DNA of 18,764 nucleotides from an uncultured Clostridia bacterium (GCA_944388645.1 CALXJO010000008.1:1-18764); one strand, 5' to 3'; positions 1-8,780 are shown, numbered from the stretch's first letter. Numbers and translations: made by a program. Notes: generated by a model not told the origin, from the sequence alone.

Positions 1-1352
1 TTTATTGCTCTATCAGACATTTTTCCATATTTTAATTTTTTGTCTGAAATCTTTTTTCCTTCTAATTCTGGTAATATGCCATAATTTGCATTCATTGGTT
101 GAAATTTATCGTTTGGAGTTGATATATATTTACTAAGTGCTCCTATCATTGTGTATTCTGAAAATGAGATTAAATCTTTGTTTAAGACTTGCATAGATGC
201 ATTTATTCCTGCAACTAAACCTGACGAAATTGACTCTACATAACCTTCTACTCCTGTTATTTGTCCTGCAAAATATATATTTTTATTTTCTAACATTCTA
301 TAATGGTTATCTAAAAGTTTAGTAGAATTTATAAAAGTATTTCTATGCATTACTCCATATTTTGCAAATTCTGCATTTTCTAAGCCTGGTATCATTCTAA
401 AAACACGCTTTTGCTCTCCATATTTTAAATTTGTTTGAAAACCTACAATATTATAAATTGTTGCATCTTTATTATCTTGTCTTAGTTGTACTAATGCATA
501 AGGTCTATACCCTGTTCTTGGGTCTGTAAATCCCATTGGTTTTAAAGGACCATATCTTAAAGTATCTATTCCCCTTTTTGCCATTACTTCCACTGGCATG
601 CAACCTTCAAATATTTCTCTTTTTTCAAACTCATGAAGCTCTACAACTTCTGCATTAACTAGCTCATTCCAAAACTTTTCATATTCTTCTTTATTCATTG
701 GTAAATTAATATAGCTTTGCTCTTGCTTTTGATTCTTTTTTTTCCATTCTTCTACATCTTCATCTTTGGGTCTTTCTTGTTCATATCTATTTCCATAAAA
801 AGCTATATTCATGTTAATGCTATCTTTATAAATTATAGGAGCTGCTGCATCATAAAAATGTAAATCTTCTTCTCCAGTTAATTCTTGTATTTCTTTAGAT
901 AGGCTGTCAGAAGAAAGCGGTCCAGTAGCTATAATTACAATTCCTTTTTGTGCTAAATTTTTTAGTCTTATTTCTTTATCATAGCCTACTTCTTTTCGTA
1001 TTACTCTAATATTTTGATTACTTTCTATAGCTTTAGTTACATTTTTAGAAAATTCTTCTCTATCTACTGCTAGTGCTTGTCCTGCAGGAACTGCTGTTTC
1101 ATCTGCAATTTTTATTAAAAGTGAATCTAATAATCTTAATTCTTCTTTTAATAAGCCACATGCATTTGTATGTAAATTAGATTTAAAAGAATTACTACAT
1201 ACTATCTCTGCTAAATCTTGATTTGAATGTGCTGGCGAAAATTTTTCTGGCTTCATTTCATATAAATCCACTTTTATTCCACGTTTAGCAAGTTGATATG
1301 CAGACTCACAGCCTGCCAATCCTCCTCCAATTATGCTAATCTTATTTTTCAT
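1..1352 (-). CDS. trmFO: TrmFO, folate/FAD-dependent tRNA (uracil-54-C5) methyltransferase; 3' end cut by window edge
   Basis: This enzyme makes 5-methyluridine at position 54 in the T-loop of tRNA, using methylenetetrahydrofolate and reduced FAD in the cytosol. The frame is open from the ATG at 1352 to the left edge (450 codons). It starts MKNKISIIGGGLAGCESA, a dinucleotide-binding GxGxxG-type motif. Conserved TrmFO features follow: VCSNSFKS with Cys52, an EGCMPVEVMA block carrying the second conserved Cys, DPRTGYRPYALVQLRQDN, and FAGQITGVEGYVES near the C-terminus. The visible end (SDRAI) matches the family's C-terminal helix, so probably only a few codons are missing. A GGAG sits 5 nt before the start. 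About 15 extra charged residues (ERPKDEDVEEWKKKNQKQ) precede the SYINLPM segment compared with my memory of the Bacillus protein. topA-trmFO adjacency is common in Firmicutes; here a helicase gene lies between them. Family assignment is firm. Confidence 0.96.
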   Translation of the reverse strand, partial: MKNKISIIGGGLAGCESAYQLAKRGIKVDLYEMKPEKFSPAHSNQDLAEIVCSNSFKSNLHTNACGLLKEELRLLDSLLIKIADETAVPAGQALAVDREEFSKNVTKAIESNQNIRVIRKEVGYDKEIRLKNLAQKGIVIIATGPLSSDSLSKEIQELTGEEDLHFYDAAAPIIYKDSINMNIAFYGNRYEQERPKDEDVEEWKKKNQKQEQSYINLPMNKEEYEKFWNELVNAEVVELHEFEKREIFEGCMPVEVMAKRGIDTLRYGPLKPMGFTDPRTGYRPYALVQLRQDNKDATIYNIVGFQTNLKYGEQKRVFRMIPGLENAEFAKYGVMHRNTFINSTKLLDNHYRMLENKNIYFAGQITGVEGYVESISSGLVAGINASMQVLNKDLISFSEYTMIGALSKYISTPNDKFQPMNANYGILPELEGKKISDKKLKYGKMSDRAI

Positions 1353-1443
1353 TTAATCTCCAATCCTATTTTTAAAAATGTATTTTAAATCTTTAACCTT
1401 ATTGACTTTAGAAAATCTATAAATGTAATAGTTTTATTAATTT

Positions 1444-1546
1444 AAGAAAATTTATATATTTTGAAAATTTAGAGGTTTCGCGCAGTTTTGAAGCGAAGCG
1501 ACTTGCCCGAAGCCGATAAAATTTGAAGAAATATATAAATTTTCTT
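1444..1546. repeat. Long imperfect palindrome in the SNF2-trmFO gap (MITE-like)
   Basis: The outer arms are an 18-bp perfect inverted repeat, AAGAAAATTTATATATTT at 1444-1461 and its complement at 1529-1546. Partly complementary inner segments follow (TGAAAATTTA and TAAAATTTG). The centre is unusually GC-rich for this genome and repeats CGAAGC three times (1491-1514). It begins 18 bp past the SNF2 stop. No T-run follows it in the direction of transcription, so a simple terminator is a poor fit. It could be a non-autonomous mobile repeat or a structured intercistronic RNA. Confidence 0.6.
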
Positions 1547-1564
1547 TATACAAACTTTAAAATA

Positions 1565-4500
1565 TTATTCAAATAAATTCATTATATCTTCTTTAGAAAG
1601 CTTACTAATAAATGTTTGATTTGTAGAAATCATATTATCTATTAGCGCTTCTTTTCTTTTTTGTAAGTCATATATTTTTTCTTCTATAGAATTCTTAGTA
1701 ATAAGCTTGTAAACTTGTACATTTCTCTTTTGACCAATTCTATAAGTTCTATCTGTTGCCTGATTCTCAGCAGATAAATTCCACCATGGATCATAGTGTA
1801 TTACCATATCTGCTCCAATCAAGTTAAGTCCTGTTCCTCCTGCTTTAAGAGAAATTAAGAATAATTTCTTATCTGGGTTATTATTAAATTCATCAACTAA
1901 ATTTATTCTATCTGATACTTTTGTTTGTCCTGTTAATTTTAAATATTCTATTTCTTCCTTTTTTAACTCTTTTTCTATAATTTCAAACATTGCTGTATAG
2001 CCAGAAAATAGTAATATTTTATGTCCTGACTGAATTGCATCTTTTACAATTTCTATACATTGGTTTAGCTTTCCGCTTCCACCTTTATAATTTTCAATAA
2101 ATAGTCCAGGATGGCAACAAATTTGTCTTAATCTTGTAAGTAATGCTAAGATTTTTATTTGACTCTTTTCAATTCCATTTTCTTTTATCTCTTCCATTGC
2201 ATTCTTTCTTGCCTGTGAAAGGTAAGATAAATAAATTTCTTGCTGCTGTTCTAACATTTGGCTATTTAAAACAGTTATCATTTTGTCTGGAAGTTCTGTT
2301 AGAACTTCGCCTTTAATTCTTCTTAATATAAATGGCTCTATTAATTTTTTAAGTTTTTGAATTGCATTTTCGTCGTTATCTCTAACTATTGGTGTTTCAT
2401 ATAATTCTTTGAACTTTCTATAACCAAATAAATATCCTGGCATTATAAAATCAAATATAGACCATAATTCTGATAATGAATTTTCTATTGGTGTACCTGT
2501 TAATGCAAATCTTGTTTCCGCAGTTATGCTCTTTATTGCTTTTGCATTTTGGGTATTATTATTTTTTATGTATTGAGCTTCATCAGCAATTATATATTTA
2601 AATTCATAATTATACTTTTTGTATTCTTCTAAGTCTCTTTTTAATAACTCATATGAAGTAATTGCTACATTATACTCTGGTATATTTTTAATTGACTTTT
2701 GTCTTTCTTCTAATGTTCCATGAATTACTATTGAAGAAACATTTGATGTAAATTTCTCTATCTCATTTTGCCAGTTTAAGCAAAGTGAACTTGGGCAAAC
2801 AACTAATATTGGTTTACTGTTATTCTTGTGCTTTTCTAAGTATGCACTAATAACACATAATAATTGAACAGTTTTTCCAAGACCCATGTCATCTGCTAGA
2901 ATTCCGCCCAGTCCGTAGTAATCTAGCATTTCTAGCCACTGAACACCAACTTTTTGGTATTGTCTTAAGTTTGCATGTAAGTTTACTGGCACTTCGAAAT
3001 TGCTTTCTAATTGTTTTACATCTATGTCTTGTATTAGCCTTTTGTAGTTGTCATCTTTGGTAACATGTATAAATGAATTTTTTTCTAATATCTTATCTAG
3101 ATATAAAGCTCTATACATTGGAAGTTTTAAAGTGTTATCCTTAATTGCGCTGTAATCTACATCTATATCTTCTGTAATACTATCTATAAATTTTATAGTA
3201 TCATTATCTTCAAGGTTAATAAAACTTCCATTTTTTAATCTATGATATTTCTTCTTTAACTTATATTTTTTCATTATATCTTGAAGTTCGGCAGGATCAA
3301 AATTTAGGTTAGAAAAATCTATATCTAATAAATTATTTTCAATCCTAACACCTAAACTTATATTCGCTGTTGATTTTATTTCTTTTTCTTTAAAATTATC
3401 TGTGGCCAATACTTCAAAGTTTTTCATATATGAATTTATATCATTTGTTAAAAATTCATATATTTTATCTTCATTTGCTAAAACCAATCTATTGTTTTTT
3501 TGGTCAAGCATAAATCCACTTTTTACGAACATATCTAATAACTTACTTTCTTTTATTGTATTTCTAGAAAGTAATTCTGGATGTGGTACATTTTCTAATG
3601 GATTTATTGTAACATCATCATATATAAATCTTATATCTGCTAATATGTAATTTTGCGAGCTGTAGTCTAAATATAATTTTGCATATAGCTCTGGTGGTAT
3701 GTATTTTTTTATCTTTTTATACTGTTCTTCATCTATTTTTAATGTATTTTTTATGTTTGGCTCAACAATTGAAAAGAATGAAGATAATTGTGATTTTGGT
3801 ATAATTATCTCTTTTGTAAAATTTTTTCTAAATATTTCTAATAATTTTATTACAGTATTTCTATATTTTTTAGAGCATTTGTAAAAATTATTTCCAATTA
3901 GTAGATATGTATATTTTCTTCCATTATATATTGTATAAGAATATATGTCTAAGTTGGTTGTTATTTTGTATTCTTTTAGATTAAGTTCCTCTAAGTTAAA
4001 GTTAATTTCTGGCTCTGATGGTACAACATGTACTTCATCTGTAGAATATTGATTTTCAAACACTATTGTTCTATCTGCTAATACATCAAATAACTCATCT
4101 AAGCCTGTATTTGAAATTAATATTGAGTCTTCTCCAAGTCTTTTTGTGTAATAATCATAGCCTGTTGATGATTCATTTGCATATTTTATTATTTCTGCAT
4201 ATTTTAGTATAAAATCTAGTAATTTTCTATCTTCTTTTGCAAACATGTCTGGTGTATGAACAAATTCTAATTTTGCACCATATTTATATTTTTCCCCATT
4301 CAAAAATCTATCATAAAATTCTGGTAAAGATTTTACTTTGTAAAATTGTTTTTCTCCTATTTTTATTTCTAATTTTAAAGAATTATTAAATTTGCTAGAT
4401 ATGATTTTGGGTTCTATATGAATAGTTCCATCAATTGTTTTTTTCTTATTGTTGGCATCTTCGTCAATCTCTGCTAGACTATAGAATTCTTTTACTAGTT

Positions 4501-4918
4501 GATTAAATACTCTGTAGTTTTCCATGTTATCTTCTTTTTCTGGAATTTGCATTTTGGTTTCTTCTTGATTTCCAGTAAATATTTTTACATATTCTGGATT
4601 GCTAATAAATTCTTTTAATGCAGATATTATGTGCTTACAAGCACAATAACTTGTCTTGTATTCATCACAAATACAAGACAAGTTTTCTACTTCTCCTTCT
4701 GCTACTTTTATATATACAGTATATTTACTATTTTTATTTTCTTCATCAATATCTTTTATTGTTGCATGTATCTCAAAATTTTCTTTATCATCATATGTAA
4801 CTTTTGTTATATTTACTTCATGATTTTCTACAATTTTGTCTGCTTCTTTCACAGTTTCGTCATTTGCTTGGCTTATTAAATCTTCATAAATTTTGCTATA
4901 TAATACGTTCTTTTCCAT
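1565..4918 (-). CDS. SWIM zinc-finger SNF2-family helicase/ATPase
   Basis: A 1117-residue Swi2/Snf2 ATPase of the bacterial type, predicted to translocate on double-stranded DNA and remodel protein-DNA or polymerase complexes; its cellular substrate is unknown. The N-terminus has a SWIM zinc finger (C82-x-C84 ... C94-x-H96). A long middle region (about 120-640) resembles the bacterial SNF2-associated region. The helicase core carries motif I LADDMGLGKT near 675, motif II DEAQ near 778, motif III ALTGTPIENSLSELW, the LRRIKGEV segment, motif V KAGGTGLNL near 1025 and motif VI QATDRTYRIGQ at 1053. All core motifs look intact. Its own promoter lies upstream, after the topA terminator, and AGGGAG precedes the ATG. 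It separates topA from trmFO, which suggests insertion into an older pair. I see no nuclease or methylase neighbour that would make it part of a defence system. Confidence 0.93.
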   Translation of the reverse strand: MEKNVLYSKIYEDLISQANDETVKEADKIVENHEVNITKVTYDDKENFEIHATIKDIDEENKNSKYTVYIKVAEGEVENLSCICDEYKTSYCACKHIISALKEFISNPEYVKIFTGNQEETKMQIPEKEDNMENYRVFNQLVKEFYSLAEIDEDANNKKKTIDGTIHIEPKIISSKFNNSLKLEIKIGEKQFYKVKSLPEFYDRFLNGEKYKYGAKLEFVHTPDMFAKEDRKLLDFILKYAEIIKYANESSTGYDYYTKRLGEDSILISNTGLDELFDVLADRTIVFENQYSTDEVHVVPSEPEINFNLEELNLKEYKITTNLDIYSYTIYNGRKYTYLLIGNNFYKCSKKYRNTVIKLLEIFRKNFTKEIIIPKSQLSSFFSIVEPNIKNTLKIDEEQYKKIKKYIPPELYAKLYLDYSSQNYILADIRFIYDDVTINPLENVPHPELLSRNTIKESKLLDMFVKSGFMLDQKNNRLVLANEDKIYEFLTNDINSYMKNFEVLATDNFKEKEIKSTANISLGVRIENNLLDIDFSNLNFDPAELQDIMKKYKLKKKYHRLKNGSFINLEDNDTIKFIDSITEDIDVDYSAIKDNTLKLPMYRALYLDKILEKNSFIHVTKDDNYKRLIQDIDVKQLESNFEVPVNLHANLRQYQKVGVQWLEMLDYYGLGGILADDMGLGKTVQLLCVISAYLEKHKNNSKPILVVCPSSLCLNWQNEIEKFTSNVSSIVIHGTLEERQKSIKNIPEYNVAITSYELLKRDLEEYKKYNYEFKYIIADEAQYIKNNNTQNAKAIKSITAETRFALTGTPIENSLSELWSIFDFIMPGYLFGYRKFKELYETPIVRDNDENAIQKLKKLIEPFILRRIKGEVLTELPDKMITVLNSQMLEQQQEIYLSYLSQARKNAMEEIKENGIEKSQIKILALLTRLRQICCHPGLFIENYKGGSGKLNQCIEIVKDAIQSGHKILLFSGYTAMFEIIEKELKKEEIEYLKLTGQTKVSDRINLVDEFNNNPDKKLFLISLKAGGTGLNLIGADMVIHYDPWWNLSAENQATDRTYRIGQKRNVQVYKLITKNSIEEKIYDLQKRKEALIDNMISTNQTFISKLSKEDIMNLFE

Positions 4919-4947
4919 ACAACATTCTCCCTATTTACTGATAACCT

Positions 4948-4976
4948 ATTATACAACATTTTATGACATTTAGCAA
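4948..4976 (-). promoter_or_regulatory. SigA-type promoter of the SNF2 gene
   Basis: On the minus strand, -35 TTGCTA (4976-4971) and a perfect -10 TATAAT (4953-4948) are separated by 17 bp. The predicted start is about 20 bp upstream of the ATG, with an AGGGAG ribosome site between. It lies just after the topA terminator. Confidence 0.7.
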
Positions 4977-4999
4977 TCATGGTTTTGAATTTTTTTACT

Positions 5000-5030
5000 A
5001 AAAAATCAGTCCTATTTATTCGGACTGATT
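5000..5030 (-). terminator. Intrinsic terminator of topA, overlapping its last codons
   Basis: Arms AATCAGTCC (5030-5022) and GGACTGATT (5012-5004) form a 9-bp perfect stem with a 9-nt loop, followed by a run of six T on the minus strand. The first arm encodes the last sense codons (Asn-Gln-Ser) and the loop holds Glu and the TAA stop, so the terminator is embedded in the gene's end. Confidence 0.85.
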
Positions 5031-7097
5031 TCTTTTTCTAGTTTTTTTAGTTGTTGTTTTGGTTGTTTTCTTTCTTGTAGTCTTTTTCTCTGGCTTAATT
5101 TCTTCTGGTGTCCATGTTTCTCCCACTTTTGGTTTATTCCAAGATATATAATTACAAGATTTAGGGTTATTCTCACAAATATAATAGCTTTTTCCTCTTT
5201 TAGACTTTCTTATTTGGACTTTTCCACCACATACAGGGCAAGGAACATCTATTGTTACAACAAATGGTTTTACATTTTTACATTCTGGATATCCTGGGCA
5301 TGCTAAGAATTTGCCATATCTACCAATCTTAATAACCATGTTTCTTCCACATTTTTCACACTTAACATCTGTAACTTCATCTTCTAATTTTACATGTTCT
5401 AGTTCTTTATCTACTTTTTCAACTTCTTGTTCAAATTGTGGATAAAAATCTCTTAATACTTGTTTCCACTCTTCTTTACCAGATGCAACATCATCAAATT
5501 CATTTTCTACTTTTGCAGTAAACTCTACATTTACTACATCTGAGAAATTTTCTATTAATAATTTATTAACTACTTCTCCAAGTTCTGTTGGCACTAGTTG
5601 CTTTTTGTCTTTTTCTACATATCTTCTTTCAATTATTGTTGTTATTATTGGAGAATAAGTACTTGGTCTACCTATTCCTTTTGCTTCTAGTTCTTTTACT
5701 AAACTTGCTTCTGTATATCTTGCAGGTGGTTCTGTAAAGCTTTGTTTTGGATTTAGTTTTTTCTTTTTTACCTCTTGACCTGCTTCTAACATTGGAAGCA
5801 TTACATTTTCATCATCATTTTCATTTGAGTCATTTCCTTCAACATATAAAACCATAAATCCTTTGAATTTTAAATTTTGGCCACTTGCTTTAAAATTATA
5901 TTTGTTTACATCAATATCAACATTTATTGTATCAAATACAGCTGATGACATTTGGCTTGCCAAGAATCTGTTATATATTAGTTTATAAAGTCTATATTGG
6001 TCTAAAGTAAGTGAAGTTCTTATACTTTCTGGTGATATGTTAATATAAGTTGGTCTAATTGCCTCATGAGCATCTTGTGCTTCACTACTTTTTTTGTAAT
6101 ATCTATTTTCATAATAAGCGTTTCCATATATTTTTGTAATTTCTTCTTTTGCAGCTTCCCTTGCTTCTTCTGAAATTCTTGTAGAGTCTGTTCTCATATA
6201 TGTTATTAGACCTACTGTTCCTTTTTCAGGAATCTTTACGCCTTCATATAAACCTTGTGCAACAGACATTGTCTTTTTTAGAGAAAATCCTAATTTTCTT
6301 GAAGCTTCTTGTTGCATTGTACTTGTTGTAAATGGTGGTGCAGGAGTTCTTTTCTTTTCTCCTAGTTTTACATTTGTTACAATGTATTTTCCATTTTCAA
6401 TATTTGCTAAAATTTCATCTACTTCTTCTTTTTTGTGTAAATCTATTTTCTTTCCATCTTTGCCATAAAATTTTGCTTCAAATTCTTTTTTAGATTTCTC
6501 ATCTAATAAAGTGGCATAAATGTTCCAATATTCTTCTGGAATAAAGTTTCTTATTTCATTTTCTCTATCTACAATTAACTTAACTGCAACAGACTGAACT
6601 CTTCCTGCAGATAAACCAGGCTTTACTTTTTTCCATAATAGAGGACTTATTTTGTAACCCACTATTCTATCTAAAACACGTCTTGCTTGTTGTGCATTTG
6701 TAAGATTCATATCTATTTTTCTAGGTTTCTTCATAGATTCTTTAACAGTCTCTTTTGTTATCTCGTTAAATGTTACTCTACATACACTATCTTCTGGAAT
6801 ACCTAAAATATGAGCTAAATGCCAAGCAATAGCTTCACCTTCACGGTCAGGGTCGGTTGCAAGATATATTTGCTTTGCTTCTTTTGCATCTTTTTTTAGT
6901 GCTTTTATTAAGTCTCCCTTTCCTCTAATATTTATATATTCTGGTTCAAAATCATGTTCTATATCTACACCCATTTTAGACTTTGGTAAATCTCTTATAT
7001 GTCCCATGGATGCAACTACTTTAGTGTTTCCTCCTAAAAATCTTTTTATTGTATTTGCCTTTGCAGGTGATTCAACAATAATTAATTTATCTGACAT
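5016..7097 (-). CDS. topA: DNA topoisomerase I (type IA)
   Basis: TopA relaxes negative supercoils by transient single-strand cleavage. The 693-residue protein is a normal Firmicute length. The Toprim domain starts at residue 4 (KLIIVESPAKA, Glu10) and contains TDPDREGE at 81-88 with metal-binding Asp82, Asp84 and Glu86. The catalytic tyrosine is Tyr300 in GLITYMRTDSTR. Two C-terminal C4 zinc ribbons are present (Cys580/583/600/606 and Cys620/623/641/648). They are followed by a Lys/Arg/Thr-rich basic tail, probably for nucleic-acid contact. The start is supported by AGGAG 6 nt upstream of the ATG. In Bacillus the next gene is trmFO; here a SNF2 gene intervenes. It ends inside its own terminator, so it is likely a separate transcription unit from the helicase. 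I found a TATAAT-like hexamer upstream but no convincing -35. Confidence 0.98.
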   Translation of the reverse strand: MSDKLIIVESPAKANTIKRFLGGNTKVVASMGHIRDLPKSKMGVDIEHDFEPEYINIRGKGDLIKALKKDAKEAKQIYLATDPDREGEAIAWHLAHILGIPEDSVCRVTFNEITKETVKESMKKPRKIDMNLTNAQQARRVLDRIVGYKISPLLWKKVKPGLSAGRVQSVAVKLIVDRENEIRNFIPEEYWNIYATLLDEKSKKEFEAKFYGKDGKKIDLHKKEEVDEILANIENGKYIVTNVKLGEKKRTPAPPFTTSTMQQEASRKLGFSLKKTMSVAQGLYEGVKIPEKGTVGLITYMRTDSTRISEEAREAAKEEITKIYGNAYYENRYYKKSSEAQDAHEAIRPTYINISPESIRTSLTLDQYRLYKLIYNRFLASQMSSAVFDTINVDIDVNKYNFKASGQNLKFKGFMVLYVEGNDSNENDDENVMLPMLEAGQEVKKKKLNPKQSFTEPPARYTEASLVKELEAKGIGRPSTYSPIITTIIERRYVEKDKKQLVPTELGEVVNKLLIENFSDVVNVEFTAKVENEFDDVASGKEEWKQVLRDFYPQFEQEVEKVDKELEHVKLEDEVTDVKCEKCGRNMVIKIGRYGKFLACPGYPECKNVKPFVVTIDVPCPVCGGKVQIRKSKRGKSYYICENNPKSCNYISWNKPKVGETWTPEEIKPEKKTTRKKTTKTTTKKTRKRNQSE

Positions 7098-7177
7098 AAT
7101 TCTCTCCTAACTTAAATTTTTAACATTTATTGCCATTATATTCTAGCCTATATTAATTCATTTTTCAAGCATTATTT

Positions 7178-7211
7178 AAAAATATATAAAACTACTCATT
7201 TTTGAGTAGTT
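7178..7211 (-). terminator. Intrinsic terminator after the 112-residue gene
   Basis: Arms AACTACTC (7211-7204) and GAGTAGTT (7197-7190) form an 8-bp perfect stem with a 6-nt loop. A T-rich stretch (TTATATATTTTT) follows on the minus strand. It begins immediately after the TAA stop and separates this gene from topA. Confidence 0.75.
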
Positions 7212-7212
7212 A

Positions 7213-7551
7213 TTACTTTATATTATAGATTAATTCTGGTGCTTTATGCAAGTCAGTTAATATATCATTAATAGTAATCGGTGTTACTTTATTTTTTACA
7301 AATAGTTTTAATAATTTATCTATTAATTGTTCATTATCTGATAATTCATATGCCGTTGATTTTTCTTTTGTTTTATTGTTGCCATTTATTTCTTCTTTTA
7401 TGATTTCTATTCCATACTTTTTAGTATTTTTGCAAGATAATTCATTTTTAGTTTTATAATACTTTAAATGTATTGAGGAATTTCTTCTTTCAAAATCTAA
7501 ATCTTGACCTCCTATCGTAGTTTCACCATACAATTTTCTTACATTTAACAT
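7213..7551 (-). CDS. Small DUF6514-like protein of unknown function
   Basis: A 112-residue cytosolic protein without signal peptide or membrane segment. The C-terminal half (KKYGIEI, then LIDKLLKLFVKNKVTPITINDILTD read in pieces) resembles my recollection of DUF6514, a short Clostridia-type family, but I cannot run a profile search and the name is tentative. The N-terminal part is polar, with a central Asn/Lys-rich linker (about 50-64). The start is well supported by AAGGAGG seven nt before the ATG. It has its own promoter (TTGCCA-17-TATTAT), an upstream pair of Spo0A-box-like sites and its own terminator, so it is a stand-alone unit between murG and topA. Function is not known; regulation at the onset of sporulation or stationary phase would be an inference from the boxes only. 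Confidence 0.75.
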   Translation of the reverse strand: MLNVRKLYGETTIGGQDLDFERRNSSIHLKYYKTKNELSCKNTKKYGIEIIKEEINGNNKTKEKSTAYELSDNEQLIDKLLKLFVKNKVTPITINDILTDLHKAPELIYNIK

Positions 7552-7573
7552 GATTTTTCCTCCTTAGGGTACT

Positions 7574-7602
7574 ATAATATCATTAAGCTTTAATTATGGC
7601 AA
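7574..7602 (-). promoter_or_regulatory. SigA-type promoter of the DUF6514-like gene
   Basis: On the minus strand, -35 TTGCCA (7602-7597) and -10 TATTAT (7579-7574) are separated by exactly 17 bp. The predicted start is near 7567, with AAGGAGG shortly downstream. Confidence 0.65.
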
Positions 7603-7621
7603 GAAATTTCGTGTGTCTACT

Positions 7622-7638
7622 TTCGACAAAAAACGACA
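7622..7638 (-). promoter_or_regulatory. Tandem Spo0A-box-like sites
   Basis: The minus strand reads TGTCGTT (7638-7632) and TGTCGAA (7628-7622), in the same orientation and 10 bp apart start to start, one helical turn. TGTCGAA is a perfect match to the known 0A box; the other matches 5 of 7. They lie 20-36 bp upstream of the -35 of the 112-residue gene. Binding by Spo0A is inferred, not shown. Confidence 0.45.
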
Positions 7639-7650
7639 TTATTTTATCTA

Positions 7651-8769
7651 TTATTTGCTTATGGCTTTTTTTATTTCTAAATATATATTATCTGCAACAT
7701 TTCTTTTTGCTACTGTTTTTGCTTTATTCCCCATTTCAGCAAGCTTTTGTTTATTAGAAATTAGTTCTTTTATTAATGTATCTAATTTAGTATATGTTAA
7801 ATCTTTATCTAAAATAATTTTTGCAGCTCCAACATTTTCTAATACTTTTGCGTTATATTCTTGATGGTTCTCTGTAGCAAATGGGAATGGTATAAATATG
7901 GCTGGTTTTCCAATAGTAGATATTTCTGTTATGGTCATAGCTCCACTTCTTGAAACTACTAAATCAGATAGTTCCATAACTTCTTGCATATTATATATAT
8001 ATGGTAAAATTTTTGTATTAGAAATATTCTCTATATTTATTTTTTTAGTGTTTAATTCTTGTTTTATATCATTATAATTTCCTTGTCCTGCAGCCCATAC
8101 TAATTGATAATTTGTATTTAATTTATTGGCTATTATTCCTACTAAAGCTTCATTAATACTCCTTGCTCCTTGGCTTCCTCCAAAAACTAAAACAATTGGT
8201 AAATTATTAGAAATTTGCAATTCTTTTCTTATTCTATCTGCATCTTTTAGTGTTATTCTTTTATCTGTAATTTTTGATGGAGTACCTGTAACAATAACCT
8301 CTTTAGCATTTGGTATTCTTGATTTAGCATCTTCAAATCCTACCAAAACTTTTTTAGCTTTTTTAGATAGCAATTTTATTGCAACTCCTGGAAAAGCATT
8401 ACTTTCATGTAATACTATTGGAATTTTTAACTTCTTAGCCGCCATTCCAACAGATACACAAATATAACCTCCTGTTCCAAATATAACATCAGGCTTAAAT
8501 TCTTCTAATATTTTTCTTGCTTGCCCTACTGATTTTATTGTTTTATATAATCTCTTTATATTATCCAAATTTATTTTTCTATTAATCCCATAAGCATCTA
8601 TATGCTTTAATTCGTAACCAGCTCTTGGCACTAAATCATTTTCTAAACCTCTATCTGTACCAATAAAAATTATTTTTGAGTCTGGTTCTTTCTCCATTAT
8701 CTTATTTGCTATAGCAATCCCTGGATTAATATGCCCTCCAGTTCCTGCAGCAGCAATTACAACTTTCAT
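7651..8769 (-). CDS. murG: MurG, lipid II-forming UDP-GlcNAc transferase
   Basis: MurG adds GlcNAc from UDP-GlcNAc to lipid I at the inner face of the membrane, giving lipid II. The 372-residue protein has the GT-B fold signatures. The N-terminal glycine loop is GTGGHINPG at 9-17, with HESNAFPG at 121-128. A second glycine loop, GGSQGARSIN at 197-206, opens the C-terminal domain. The donor-binding segment SRSGAMTITEISTIGKPA leads to PFPFATENHQEYNA. The start is set by AAGGAGG four nt before the ATG. It is the last gene of the mur cluster; a 174-bp gap with hairpin and tandem repeats separates it from ftsW, so its expression could be modulated separately. No clear terminator follows its stop. 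Confidence 0.97.
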   Translation of the reverse strand: MKVVIAAAGTGGHINPGIAIANKIMEKEPDSKIIFIGTDRGLENDLVPRAGYELKHIDAYGINRKINLDNIKRLYKTIKSVGQARKILEEFKPDVIFGTGGYICVSVGMAAKKLKIPIVLHESNAFPGVAIKLLSKKAKKVLVGFEDAKSRIPNAKEVIVTGTPSKITDKRITLKDADRIRKELQISNNLPIVLVFGGSQGARSINEALVGIIANKLNTNYQLVWAAGQGNYNDIKQELNTKKINIENISNTKILPYIYNMQEVMELSDLVVSRSGAMTITEISTIGKPAIFIPFPFATENHQEYNAKVLENVGAAKIILDKDLTYTKLDTLIKELISNKQKLAEMGNKAKTVAKRNVADNIYLEIKKAISK

Positions 8770-8780
8770 TTTTCCTCCTT

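Noticed and set aside
3402..4879. Plus-strand open frames opposite the SNF2 gene
   Set aside because: They overlap a strongly supported helicase, have low-complexity Phe/Ile/Tyr/Ser-rich translations and lack ribosome sites.
1565..4918. SNF2 helicase as part of an anti-phage system
   Set aside because: All neighbours are housekeeping genes; no nuclease, methylase, phospholipase D or other usual partner is next to it.
7098..7180. Promoter for topA at the TATAAT-like hexamer upstream
   Set aside because: The nearest good -35 (TTGAAA) is 22 bp away, and at 17 bp the hexamer is poor; not called.
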